Source: CAYWMD01 sp964458575 (GTDB lineage: Bacteria; Verrucomicrobiota; Verrucomicrobiia; Limisphaerales; JADLHS01). Taken from it: a stretch of DNA of 64,000 nt. Shown piece by piece: positions 1-8,795 of this stretch (position 1 is the first letter of the stretch; each line of letters starts with the position of its first letter). The notes beneath the pieces are model-generated. The model was given only the letters and a program-made list of their open reading frames with translations. It had not been told where the DNA came from and did not search any database. Position numbers and translations under genes: made by a program. The stretch lies in the NCBI GenBank assembly GCA_964458575.1, contig CAYWMD010000007.1, positions 124,001-188,000 on the forward strand, in the 5' to 3' direction.

Positions 1-159
1 CCGGTGCATGTGGGCATCCGGCTCGCCGGCAAGGCCGAAATCGTGAAAGGGTTGGTTGCCGGAGAAAAAGTCGTCGTCGAAGGCGTGCAGAAGATTGGGC
101 CGGGGTCGCCGGTGAAGCTCGCGCCCGCGGAAGCCGCAGCGCCGTACGCTCAGAACTGA
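1..159 (+). CDS. RND efflux periplasmic adaptor (membrane fusion protein), C-terminal end only
   Basis: Frame 1 is open from the window edge to a TGA at 157-159, giving the last 52 residues of a protein. The residues GLVAGEKVVVEGVQKIGPGSPVKL match the usual end of HlyD/AcrA-type adaptors, where the final beta-barrel and membrane-proximal domain carry a 'GL..Ge.VVv.G..kv..G..V' pattern. The stop lies 9 bases before the RND pump gene, so the two are almost certainly co-transcribed adaptor and pump. The N-terminus lies outside the window. The short fragment alone would be ambiguous; the pump next door makes the call firm. Confidence 0.85.
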   Translation, partial: PVHVGIRLAGKAEIVKGLVAGEKVVVEGVQKIGPGSPVKLAPAEAAAPYAQN

Positions 160-168
160 AATCCGATC

Positions 169-3100
169 ATGTTCCTCTCGCGCGTCAGCATTCAACGCCC
201 CGTCCTCGCCACGATGATGAATCTGGTGTTGATTCTTTTTGGCGTTGTGGGTTTGTCCCGGTTGCCGGTGCGCGAATTGCCGGACATTGACCCGCCCGTG
301 GTCAGCGTGCTGACGGTTTATCCCGGCGCCAACGCGCAGGTGGTGGAAACGGAAGTCACCGAGCGGCTCGAAGAGCAGATCAACAACATCGAAGGCATCA
401 AGACGCTCCGCAGCGAGAGTCGCGAAGGCGTCAGCACCATCACCATCGAGTTCGAGCTGGCGCGGGAAATTGACGTGGCCGCGCAGGACGTGCGCGACCG
501 GGTTTCCCGTGTGCGCGGCGAGCTGCCCGAGGACATCGAAGAACCGGTGATTTCCAAACAGGACGCCGATGCGCAGCCGATCATCTGGACGGCGTTGAAC
601 AGCGATCGCATCTCGACGCTCGATCTGACCACGCTCGCCGAGCGCCAGATCAAGCCGCGGCTGCAGGGCGTGGCCGGCGTTTCGTCGGTGATGATCGGTG
701 GCGAAAAGCGGTTCGCCATGCGGCTCTGGTTGGATTCGGAAAAAATGGCTGCCCGTCAGGTCACGGTGCTCGACGTGGAGCGCGCGTTGAAGGAGCAGAA
801 CATCGAACTGCCCAGCGGCCGCGTGGAAAACCTAGACCGCGAAATGACCATCGAAACGCGCGGCGAGTTGAAGACGGCGGAGGAGTTCAACGAACTCGTC
901 GTCCGCTCGGACGGAACGACGCTGGTCAAGCTGCGCGACGTGGGCCGCGCCGAGGCAGGCACGGAGGATTACCGCACGATCGCGCGCGCGCGCGGCAAGC
1001 CGTGCGTGTTTCTGGGCGTGATCAAACAGGCCAAGGCCAACACCGTTTCGGTGGCCCAAGGCATCAAGGGTGAAGTTGCCGCCATCAAACCCACGCTGCC
1101 CAACGGCTGCGACTTCTGGGTGGCTTACGACTCGAGCATCTACGTCGAGAAGGCCATCACGGAAGTTTGGGAGACGCTGGGCATCGCGTTCTTTCTGGTG
1201 GTGTTGGTCATCTTCGTGTTCCTGCGGAATTTGCGTTCCACGATCATTCCGGCGGTGGCAATTCCCGTCTCGGTCGTGGGCTCGTTTGCCATCCTCTACG
1301 GCCTGGGATATTCCGTGAACATTCTCACGATGCTCGCGCTCGTGTTGAGCATCGGCATCGTGGTGGATGACGCCATCGTGGTGCTCGAAGCGATCTATCG
1401 CCACATCGAAGAGGGCATGCCGCCGATGAAGGCGGCGTTCAAGGCGATGGAGGAAATCAGTTTCGCGGTCATCGCCATCACGATTTCGCTGGTGGCGGTG
1501 TTTGCGCCGCTGGCGTTTCAAAAGAGCACGACCGGCCGGCTGTTCATTGAATTCGCGATGGCGATTTCCGGCGCAGTGGTGATCTCGGCGTTCGTGGCGT
1601 TGACGCTTTCGCCCGCGATGGCCGCGCGGATTCTCAAGCCGCTGGAAGGCGTGAAGCACGGCTCGTTGTTCAACTGGTTCGAGCGCGGTTTCCACGCCAT
1701 CGCCAGCGGCTACGGACACGGCCTGCGCTGGGCGTTGCACCATCGCATCCTCATGCTGATGGTCACCCTGGGCACGATTGTCGTGATGTTTTTTGCCTAC
1801 AAAGGGCTGGAGCAGGATTTTCTGCCGCTGGAGGACAAGGGCCGGATGTTCTGCATCGTGTTCACGCCCAACGGCTCGACCAGCGAGTTCACCGACCGGC
1901 AGTTGCAGAAGGCCGAGCGGATCGTTGAAACCGTGCCGGAAGTGGAAACGTTCGGCGCGATGGTGGCGCCGCCGTTTGCCGGGCCGGGCCAGCCGAACAT
2001 GGGCGTGATCTTTGTGCGCTTCAAGGATCACAGCGAGCGCAAGCGCTCTTTGCAGCAGATCGTTTACGGTCCCGGCGGCGTGGCGCAACGGTTTTTCATG
2101 GAAGTCGAAGGCGGCTTCGCCATTCCCAACCTGCCGAAGGCCATCGAGGTCAATTTCCGCGATTCGCCCTTCGAACTGATTCTTCAAAACCAGGACCTCG
2201 CTGCGCTCAACAAAACGTCGCAGGCCGTGGCGAACAAAATCCGCGCGATGAACAAGGACGGCCAGCCGTTCCTGCGCAACGTCCGCGTGGGCTTCGAGGT
2301 GGACAAACCGGAGTTGCGCATCAGCATCGAGCGCAGCCGCGCCGCGGCGCTGGGCGTGAGCATCCAGGACATTTCGCGCACGATGCAGATTTTGTTCGGT
2401 GGACTGGACCTGAGCCGGATCAAACTCGGCGGGAAGGAATACTACGTCATGGCCCAACTGGACCGGCAATCGCGTCTCACGCCCCAGGACCTCGACAAGA
2501 TTTTCGTCCGGAACCACAAGGGCGATTTGATCCAACTGAGCAGCCTCGTGACGCGCGAACAGGGCGCGGCCGCCAACGCCATCAATCACTACGGCCGCTT
2601 GCGCAGCGCGAGCATCACCGCGTCAACGGGAACCGTGCCCATCGGCACGGTGGTCAACGAGGTTCAGGCGATGCTGGCGACCGAGTTGCCGCCGGGATTT
2701 CTTTACGCGTGGGGCGGCGACGCCAAGAGCCTGAATGAAACGAGCAGCGAAGTCTGGTGGGTGCTCGTGCTGGCGATCCTCATCATCTACATGACGCTGG
2801 CGGCGCAGTTCGAGAGCCTCATTCACCCGATTACCGTGATGGTGGCGCTGCCGTTGGCGGCGATCGGCGCGTTTGGTTTGCTGTGGCTGTTGGATTTCGG
2901 CGGGAAGATGGGTTTGTATCCGCCGATTCCAGCCATGAACATCAACCTGTTTAGTCTGGTGGGATTGGTGTTGCTCATCGGCCTGGTGACCAAGAACTCC
3001 ATCCTGCTCGTCGAATATGCCAACCAACAAATGGCCAAAGGCACGGATTCCCACGAAGCCATGACGCAAGCCGGCCTCGTCCGGCTGCGCCCGATCTTGA

Positions 3101-3339
3101 TGACCGCCTTTTCCACCATTGCGGGCATTCTGCCGATCGCGATCGGCTTCGGGGCCGGTGCGGAGAGCCGTCGCCCGATGGGCATCGCCGTGGTGGGTGG
3201 TTTGCTGACCAGCACCTTCCTCACGCTGTTCATCGTGCCGGTGGTTTACACGTTCTTCAGCGATGTGACCGCAAAGCTCCGCCGCCGCCCGCAGGCCAAG
3301 AGCTCGCCCGCGATTCCCGAACCGGAATTCGGCAAGTAA
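169..3339 (+). CDS. RND family multidrug efflux permease (AcrB/HAE1 type)
   Basis: Inner-membrane proton-driven pump of 1,056 residues, the normal length for the hydrophobe/amphiphile efflux (HAE1) family. It opens with the classic FLSRVSIQRPVLATM start followed by TM1. Two homologous halves each carry a porter domain and six membrane helices. The TM4 proton-relay aspartates are present as D400-D401 in GIVVDDAIVV, and the TM10 lysine is K942 in LVTKNSILLVEYA, matching the AcrB Asp407/Asp408/Lys940 triad. It directly follows the adaptor gene. No outer-membrane TolC-like channel gene is in the window. The substrate cannot be read from sequence. Confidence 0.95.
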   Translation: MFLSRVSIQRPVLATMMNLVLILFGVVGLSRLPVRELPDIDPPVVSVLTVYPGANAQVVETEVTERLEEQINNIEGIKTLRSESREGVSTITIEFELAREIDVAAQDVRDRVSRVRGELPEDIEEPVISKQDADAQPIIWTALNSDRISTLDLTTLAERQIKPRLQGVAGVSSVMIGGEKRFAMRLWLDSEKMAARQVTVLDVERALKEQNIELPSGRVENLDREMTIETRGELKTAEEFNELVVRSDGTTLVKLRDVGRAEAGTEDYRTIARARGKPCVFLGVIKQAKANTVSVAQGIKGEVAAIKPTLPNGCDFWVAYDSSIYVEKAITEVWETLGIAFFLVVLVIFVFLRNLRSTIIPAVAIPVSVVGSFAILYGLGYSVNILTMLALVLSIGIVVDDAIVVLEAIYRHIEEGMPPMKAAFKAMEEISFAVIAITISLVAVFAPLAFQKSTTGRLFIEFAMAISGAVVISAFVALTLSPAMAARILKPLEGVKHGSLFNWFERGFHAIASGYGHGLRWALHHRILMLMVTLGTIVVMFFAYKGLEQDFLPLEDKGRMFCIVFTPNGSTSEFTDRQLQKAERIVETVPEVETFGAMVAPPFAGPGQPNMGVIFVRFKDHSERKRSLQQIVYGPGGVAQRFFMEVEGGFAIPNLPKAIEVNFRDSPFELILQNQDLAALNKTSQAVANKIRAMNKDGQPFLRNVRVGFEVDKPELRISIERSRAAALGVSIQDISRTMQILFGGLDLSRIKLGGKEYYVMAQLDRQSRLTPQDLDKIFVRNHKGDLIQLSSLVTREQGAAANAINHYGRLRSASITASTGTVPIGTVVNEVQAMLATELPPGFLYAWGGDAKSLNETSSEVWWVLVLAILIIYMTLAAQFESLIHPITVMVALPLAAIGAFGLLWLLDFGGKMGLYPPIPAMNINLFSLVGLVLLIGLVTKNSILLVEYANQQMAKGTDSHEAMTQAGLVRLRPILMTAFSTIAGILPIAIGFGAGAESRRPMGIAVVGGLLTSTFLTLFIVPVVYTFFSDVTAKLRRRPQAKSSPAIPEPEFGK

Positions 3340-3391
3340 TCAGGAAGCAAATCATTCGGGTCGGGCTCGCGAACGCCGCGGTCCGTTGGAC

Positions 3392-3423
3392 AAAAAAGCA
3401 AGGGCGGCCGAAGCCGCCCTTGC
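3392..3423 (-). terminator. Rho-independent terminator of the 3452-5602 gene
   Basis: An 11-bp perfect GC-rich stem (3398-3408 with 3413-3423) has a TTCG loop on the minus strand, closed by C-G, followed there by six Ts (A-run at 3392-3397 on the plus strand). It lies 28 bases past the stop of the minus-strand gene. The plus side has no T-run, so it does not serve the RND pump. Confidence 0.85.
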
Positions 3424-3451
3424 TGAAGCAACAGGAATTTCCAATCCCGGC

Positions 3452-5602
3452 TCAGTATTTCAGCCGGTAGAACTGCTGGGTAATGCTCGGCGGGTTCGTG
3501 TAGGGGCTGGTCGCACCGGGAATGGTTGCCCACGGACCGGTGACTGCGGGCGCGGATTGCAGCGCGAAGAGCGGCTCGCCCCAACTGAGCACCAATTCGC
3601 CATTGACCACGCCATTCGTGAGTGTTTGCGGGATGGACGGCAGCGCGGCCACGTCGGAGAGCGACGTGCCGACCTTCAAGTTGTCCGCGTAGAGGATGCC
3701 CATGCCCGAATCTTCCCGGAAGGCGTATTGGGCGATGGTGAGGGTGCTGGTGTTGTCCGTCGCCAGGGTGGCGGGGCTGGTGGCCGACGACGGGTTCACC
3801 CACAGCGCGCTGTCACCCGTGGCCACATTGTAACGCGAAACCACCAGATACGTCGTGTTCGTGGCCAGGTCGTTGGCGACCTGGGCGCTGGCGGTGTTGT
3901 TCTGGTTGGCGATCCCGACGCGGAAACATCCCGCTGCCGCGTTGGCGGTGCTGGCAAAGATCCTCGCCCGGAAGCCACTGGACGACGTGTCCTTGAAGTG
4001 CGCGAAATAATTCCCGGTGCTGCTGGGCAATTCACTGGCCCGGAGCGTGAAGCCGGAGTACAACACCGCCGCGCTGGCGGGATCGAAGGACGCGATGAAA
4101 CCGGAACCGCTGTTCACGTCCTCGGAATTATTGCGGTTCACCTGCAACATTCCGTTGGTCACCTGCATTTGCAACGCCGTCCCGCTGGTGGTGGACCACG
4201 GGCCGCCGGCCCCGACGAGCGAGCCGTCCGGATAAGAGAAGGCATCCTGGAAGACAATGCCCAGCAACGGCGAAACGGTGAGCGTGAAGCTCGTGCTGTT
4301 GGTTTGAACGCCATCGGTGACGGAAACCGTGATGGTGGCCAGCCCGGTCTGGTCTGTTTCGGGCGTCAAGGTCACCGTACGATTGTTGCCACTGCCGCCG
4401 AACGAGATGTTGCTGATGAGCGTCGGATTGCTGGAGTTGCTGCTGAGAATCAGAGAATCGCCGTCCGGATCGCTGATCGTGAACGGAATGCCCACGAGCG
4501 GCACATTCGACACGGTAATCTGGCTGGCGATGGCCGAAATGGACGGCGCGCCGACCGTGACCTTGAAGACGCTGGAATTCGTGTTCACGCCGTCGGTGAC
4601 GCTGACGGTAATATCGGCGCTCCCCTGCTGGCCGGTGGCCGGGGTGACGGTGACCGTGCGGTTGCTGCCGCTGCCGCCCAAGACAATGTTGGCGTCCGGG
4701 ATCAACACCGTGTCGGACGAATTCGAACTCAGAATCAAGCTGTCGGCCGCGGTCTGCCCATCACCGATGGTAAAAGCAAGCGGGCCGGTCGTGCCGTTCT
4801 TCGCGATGGCCTGGTCGGGGATGGATGAGATTGACGGCGACTGACCCGTGACGTCGCCAAAGGTCGTGCCCACGATCAGGTTGTCAACGAACGCGATGCT
4901 CCCGCCGCCACTGCCCTGGCGGAACCCATACGTAAAGACATTGAACGGATTGGGCGCGGCGGTCGTGCCCATGTCAGTGGCGCTGACGTTGGGATCAGAT
5001 TCTAACGTGGCATTCGTACTCCAGATCGTCGCGACGCCTGTGGACGGTACGAACTTCGTGATGATCGTGTAAACATGGTTGGTTTCCAGGTCCTGATCCA
5101 GTTGACCGAACCAGGTCACGTTGGTGGCAGCGGCCCCGTTGCCGATGCTGACGCGGTATTTGCCGGCGGGCACGGGGGCAAACGTCACCGTGTTCGTGCG
5201 CAGGACAAAGACCCGCGCCCCGAAATCGGTGGCCGCGCCGGTGTTGGTGCCGCGGAAATGCGCGATATACGTGCCCTCGGCGTTCGGCAGCGTGTTGGAG
5301 AGATTGAGCGTGAAGCTGGCATACACCGCCGCCGCGCCATCGGAGGACAGCAGCGGAACCTGCGGACCTTCCAACGCGGCATTCACATCCTCGGCGCTGG
5401 CGCTGATCATGCGCAGTTGAATCTGTCCATTCGTCGCGAGGATCGGATTGGACCCGGCGCCGCTGTGCGCCGACCATTTTCCGGCGGACACCGACGTCAA
5501 AGTGCCATTGCTGTAGTCAAAGCCGTCGCTGAGTAACACATTGCCCCGGGCGACGGGTGACACGAGGGCGAGGATAACGATGGCAAGCAGGGTTCTCTTC
5601 AT
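3452..5602 (-). CDS. Secreted protein with two lectin-like (LamG-type) modules and Ig/cadherin-like repeats
   Basis: 716 residues from the ATG at 5602; an upstream in-frame start would put 38 non-hydrophobic residues before the signal peptide. Residues 1-20 (MKRTLLAIVILALVSPVARG) are a signal peptide. Two similar jelly-roll-like modules (about 22-240 and 430-640) each start 'f.DaFsY.dGsL' and contain 'Y.aHFk.t...gF.aRiF'. Between them are two tandem Ig/cadherin-like repeats with 'DSLILSSNSS...tItVsVtDGv.TNS'. The C-terminus has an FALQSAPAVTGPWATI...FYRL block like those of three other secreted proteins here. It is exported and probably binds surfaces or carbohydrate; no catalytic motif was seen. 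Confidence 0.75.
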   Translation of the reverse strand: MKRTLLAIVILALVSPVARGNVLLSDGFDYSNGTLTSVSAGKWSAHSGAGSNPILATNGQIQLRMISASAEDVNAALEGPQVPLLSSDGAAAVYASFTLNLSNTLPNAEGTYIAHFRGTNTGAATDFGARVFVLRTNTVTFAPVPAGKYRVSIGNGAAATNVTWFGQLDQDLETNHVYTIITKFVPSTGVATIWSTNATLESDPNVSATDMGTTAAPNPFNVFTYGFRQGSGGGSIAFVDNLIVGTTFGDVTGQSPSISSIPDQAIAKNGTTGPLAFTIGDGQTAADSLILSSNSSDTVLIPDANIVLGGSGSNRTVTVTPATGQQGSADITVSVTDGVNTNSSVFKVTVGAPSISAIASQITVSNVPLVGIPFTISDPDGDSLILSSNSSNPTLISNISFGGSGNNRTVTLTPETDQTGLATITVSVTDGVQTNSTSFTLTVSPLLGIVFQDAFSYPDGSLVGAGGPWSTTSGTALQMQVTNGMLQVNRNNSEDVNSGSGFIASFDPASAAVLYSGFTLRASELPSSTGNYFAHFKDTSSSGFRARIFASTANAAAGCFRVGIANQNNTASAQVANDLATNTTYLVVSRYNVATGDSALWVNPSSATSPATLATDNTSTLTIAQYAFREDSGMGILYADNLKVGTSLSDVAALPSIPQTLTNGVVNGELVLSWGEPLFALQSAPAVTGPWATIPGATSPYTNPPSITQQFYRLKY

Positions 5603-5655
5603 AATGGTCGGTGGATTTCTTTTTTGTGGATTCTTGTTCTTGAAATTGGCCGGAA

Positions 5656-6465
5656 CTACGGACCGTTGATGGTCGAGTCGGAAGGATACCAATACATCTT
5701 GCGCGGAATCTTCCATTCTTCGGACGCGTTGTTCGACTCCGTCGAGGTGCGAATGAAATCATTTGTGCCGGCGGCGCGCCCGCTGCCGTCGCACATGGCG
5801 AACTCACCGCGACGATCGTGGCGCGCCACGGCGTATTGCCCGGTTACGTTCGATTGGGCGGCGCTGGTATTGTTGGGCGAATTCGGATCCACCTCGGCCA
5901 GGAAGATGGTGTCACTGGGAAACCGGACATTGATCAACTTGGTGTTGGGCACGGTCCGGGTGGGGCCGCCTTTGTTGACGCACAGTCGGCCGTTTTCGCC
6001 ATACATAAAAAGGGCCCGGCTGGCGTCCGGCGGGCTTTGATATGGTTTTGCCGCCTGGCCCGGGTCCGGCGCGCTGGGGCAGGAGTAGAGGGTTTTGGTC
6101 GAAGGCAGCGGCGGATTGCGCGGATTCGCCCGGTAAAGATCCACCAGTTTGGGCACGCCCACAAATGGCGGAACCGTGTTGTACCAGGCGTCGGCGTTCT
6201 GCGGGTCAACGATGCTTGTTAGCGTGTTCCCCTCTTCCGGAACGAAGTCGCTATTGTCCTGCGCGTACATCGTGAAGCCCAGCCCCCACTGCTTCATGTT
6301 GTTGAGGCAAGCGATGGCGTGGGCCTTGGCTTTGGCCCGGGACAGGGCCGGAAGCAGCATTGCCGCGAGGATGGCGATGATGGCGATGACGACCAGAAGT
6401 TCGATGAGCGTGAAAGCGCGGACTGTCTTTCGATCACCTGTTACCTGCTGCGGCGCTGATTGCAT
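5656..6465 (-). CDS. Prepilin-like secreted protein with H-X9-DG motif (type II pseudopilin family)
   Basis: 269 residues. A class-III leader leads into AFTLIELLVVIAIIAILAAM, the prepilin peptidase recognition helix, but residue -1 is Ala rather than the usual Gly. The helix is followed by the typical LSRAKAKAHAIACLNNMKQWGLGF segment. Near the C-terminus is RHDRRGEFAMCDG, the H-X9-DG motif that defines the large prepilin-like families of Planctomycetes and Verrucomicrobia. It ends 53 bases before the lectin-like gene on the same strand, suggesting one operon. Such proteins are usually numerous per genome, so a specific pilus role is not implied. Confidence 0.85.
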   Translation of the reverse strand: MQSAPQQVTGDRKTVRAFTLIELLVVIAIIAILAAMLLPALSRAKAKAHAIACLNNMKQWGLGFTMYAQDNSDFVPEEGNTLTSIVDPQNADAWYNTVPPFVGVPKLVDLYRANPRNPPLPSTKTLYSCPSAPDPGQAAKPYQSPPDASRALFMYGENGRLCVNKGGPTRTVPNTKLINVRFPSDTIFLAEVDPNSPNNTSAAQSNVTGQYAVARHDRRGEFAMCDGSGRAAGTNDFIRTSTESNNASEEWKIPRKMYWYPSDSTINGP

Positions 6466-6649
6466 ACTGTATCCGATCTACGATCACGCGAACTGAGTTT
6501 GATTCCGTGATATTAAATATCGCTGTGACCCTAGCGCGTTGCGTTTTCAGATGCAAGGATTCCGCGTGAAACTTTTTCGCAACAAATTCGCAAAGTTATT
6601 CACAGCGCGGCTGGGCTCAACGGTGGCGGGCCGCCCGGGCGACGCGGGG

Positions 6650-7342
6650 TCAGGGAACCCACGTTAGATCAGGATTGTTCGTGCGCCACGACTTTGTCGC
6701 CGTATCCCAATAGTCAGCCAGATTGTGCCGGCGGGCGTGGCCGTCCAAAAAAGTGAACTGGGCGCCCCGGCCATGCAGGTTGGTATGAACGAAATTCCAC
6801 GAGCCTACGGCGGGCAGGTTTTTGGTGTCGAACAGCCAGACCACCGTCGCCGGCTTCCGAATGCTGGAAAGTCGGGCCGGGCGATTGTTCGCGCCCGTGC
6901 CGTTCACGTTTTCATTGAGGCAGTAATGAAAGAGGTTGTTCCCGTTGCTGCGGCGGGGGTTTTGGGGACAAATCCAGACGGATTTGTCCGGCTCAATATT
7001 GGCGTTGGTGCGCCAGGGCTGGTCGTGATATCGCGGCAGGCTCAGGACTTGAGGCAGTTGAATATACCAACCCGTATTGGTGGAACTGGCGCCCGGATTG
7101 GGCGTCCCATCGGGCGGCAGGAAGTCATCGTTGTCCGTGGTGTAGAGCTGCGTGGCCAAACCCCATTGCTTGAGGTTGTTCAAACAAACGCTCGCTTTGG
7201 CCTTGTCCTTCGCCTTCGACAGGGCTGGCAAAAGCAGCGCGGCCAGAATCGCGATGATGGCGATGACGACGAGCAACTCAATCAGCGTGAAGGCACGCCA
7301 GGACCTGTCTCGAAGCGGGCGTTGCACGGTCGAGGCGCTCAT
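6650..7342 (-). CDS. Prepilin-like secreted protein with H-X9-DG motif
   Basis: 230 residues from the ATG at 7342; an in-frame TTG at 7375 would add 11 residues, but the ATG is preferred. The prepilin helix AFTLIELLVVIAIIAILAAL again has Ala at -1. It is followed by LSKAKDKAKASVCLNNLKQWGL, and the late motif HGRGAQFTFLDGHARRH gives the H-X9-DG signature. Pairwise it resembles the 5656-6465 protein through the helix and the first 60 residues after it. The two genes are 184 bases apart and both on the minus strand, consistent with local duplication and divergence. Confidence 0.85.
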   Translation of the reverse strand: MSASTVQRPLRDRSWRAFTLIELLVVIAIIAILAALLLPALSKAKDKAKASVCLNNLKQWGLATQLYTTDNDDFLPPDGTPNPGASSTNTGWYIQLPQVLSLPRYHDQPWRTNANIEPDKSVWICPQNPRRSNGNNLFHYCLNENVNGTGANNRPARLSSIRKPATVVWLFDTKNLPAVGSWNFVHTNLHGRGAQFTFLDGHARRHNLADYWDTATKSWRTNNPDLTWVP

Positions 7343-7562
7343 GCGGCCGATTTTCCGCCAGCGGCGACGAAGCAATTGATCATGGTTCGGTCGTTTGGTT
7401 TGACTGGTCGCACTTTATTCCGCGGGGCCGGATTTTGCAAGCGCCAGACCATCTCACACCTCCCACATCCCCGCGGGTTGCTCGCCGGCAGCCTTCGTGG
7501 CCGCGGCCGGACGGCATCTATGAATTTGCCTCCGTCCCCACGGTCAATCATAGTGGCAACAC

Positions 7563-8747
7563 TTGAAACTGCTGGGTTACATTTTGCTCGGGTTGAGCGG
7601 GCTGCTGACGGACGCGTCCGCCGCGGATTGGCCCATGTTCCGCGGTAAGCCGGCGCTTCTGGGTCGGGCTTCCGGCGTGTTACCCGGGAAACCCGCGCTG
7701 CTGTGGTCCTTTCAGGCCCAGGGGCCGATCAAGTCGTCCGCTGCCATCGTCGGCGGTCGGGTTTACATCGGGTCCGACGACCGTAATGTCTATGCGCTGA
7801 ACCTCGCCGACGGGAAGAAAATCTGGTCCTTTCCGACCGGAGGTGCGATCGAATCTTCGCCGCTGGTGCTCGGTGGAAGAGTCTTCGTGGGCTCCAGCGA
7901 CGCCAACCTTTACGCGCTCGACGCCAAAGATGGCCGGCCACTCTGGAAGTACGCGACCGACGACAAGATCCCCGGCGCGCCCAACTGGTTTGTTCAACCC
8001 CGCACCCGCCCTACGGCCACCCTCACCGCGACGGATGGGCAGAAGGCCGCGTTGAGGGAGACCGGGCAAACGAACATCCTTATCGGCAGCTACGATTACA
8101 AACTGCATTGCGTGGACGCCGCCACCGGCCGGAGCAACTGGGTGTACGAAACCAGCAATTACATCAATGGCGCGCCCGCCGTGGCCGACGGGCAGGCGGT
8201 GTTCGGCGGTTGCGACGCGGTGTTGCACGTCATTTCGCTCGCGGATGGACGGCAGGTCAAGGAAGTCCAGGCCGGGGCGTACGTGCCTGGGTCGGTGGCT
8301 TTGATTGATGGTCGGGCCTACTTCGGACATTTCGAAAACCAGTTCCTCTGTGTGGATTTGCAAAAGGGTGAAATCGTCTGGACGTTTCGGGATCGGCCGT
8401 TTCCCTTCGTTTCCTCGCCCGCCGTGGCCGGGGACCGCGTGCTGGTGGGCGGGCGGGACAAGCAGTTGCATTGCTTGAATCGCGCCGATGGGCGACGACT
8501 CTGGTCGTTCGCCGCGCGCGGCAAGGTGGACAGCTCGCCGGTGGTGTGCGGCGACAAGGTCGTGGTCGGTTCGGATGACGGCCGGCTCTATCTCGTCTCC
8601 TTGAATGACGGCCAACAGCTCTGGTCGTACGAAATTGGCCAGGCAATTGACAGTTCCCCGGCGGTGGCGGACGGAAAAATTGTGATCGGGAGCAACGACG
8701 GCTACGTCTATTGTTTCGGCGCTGAAAACGATGCATCGAAACGCTAA
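7563..8747 (+). CDS. Secreted PQQ-type beta-propeller protein
   Basis: 394 residues, starting at a TTG; no upstream in-frame ATG gives a better signal peptide. The signal peptide is MKLLGYILLGLSGLLTDASA, with cleavage before ADWPMFRG. The rest is a run of propeller blades of the form 'GGRVYIGSDDRNVYALNLADGKKIW', 'GDRVLVGGRDKQLHCLNRADGRRLW', 'GDKVVVGSDDGRLYLVSLNDGQQLW', about seven in all. This is the PQQ-like/BamB propeller fold. WPMFRG after the leader is typical of Verrucomicrobia and Planctomycetes outer-surface PQQ-repeat proteins. Enzyme activity is not evident, and scaffold or assembly roles are possible. The DUF4340 gene follows after 48 bases. Confidence 0.85.
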   Translation: MKLLGYILLGLSGLLTDASAADWPMFRGKPALLGRASGVLPGKPALLWSFQAQGPIKSSAAIVGGRVYIGSDDRNVYALNLADGKKIWSFPTGGAIESSPLVLGGRVFVGSSDANLYALDAKDGRPLWKYATDDKIPGAPNWFVQPRTRPTATLTATDGQKAALRETGQTNILIGSYDYKLHCVDAATGRSNWVYETSNYINGAPAVADGQAVFGGCDAVLHVISLADGRQVKEVQAGAYVPGSVALIDGRAYFGHFENQFLCVDLQKGEIVWTFRDRPFPFVSSPAVAGDRVLVGGRDKQLHCLNRADGRRLWSFAARGKVDSSPVVCGDKVVVGSDDGRLYLVSLNDGQQLWSYEIGQAIDSSPAVADGKIVIGSNDGYVYCFGAENDASKR

Positions 8748-8795
8748 AATCAAACCACGGACGGAATGGCCTTCCGGACCACAACCGCCTCGCGC

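Noticed and set aside
832..2589. 585-residue minus-strand reading frame over the RND pump
   Set aside because: Very rich in His, Arg and Asp with no motif; it is the antisense shadow of a clear RND gene in high-GC DNA. The same reasoning applies to 7680-9671, 12342-13649 and similar long minus-strand frames.
3386..4828. 480-residue plus-strand frame over the lectin-like gene
   Set aside because: Low-complexity Arg/Gly composition and full overlap with a gene that has a signal peptide, domains and a terminator on the other strand.
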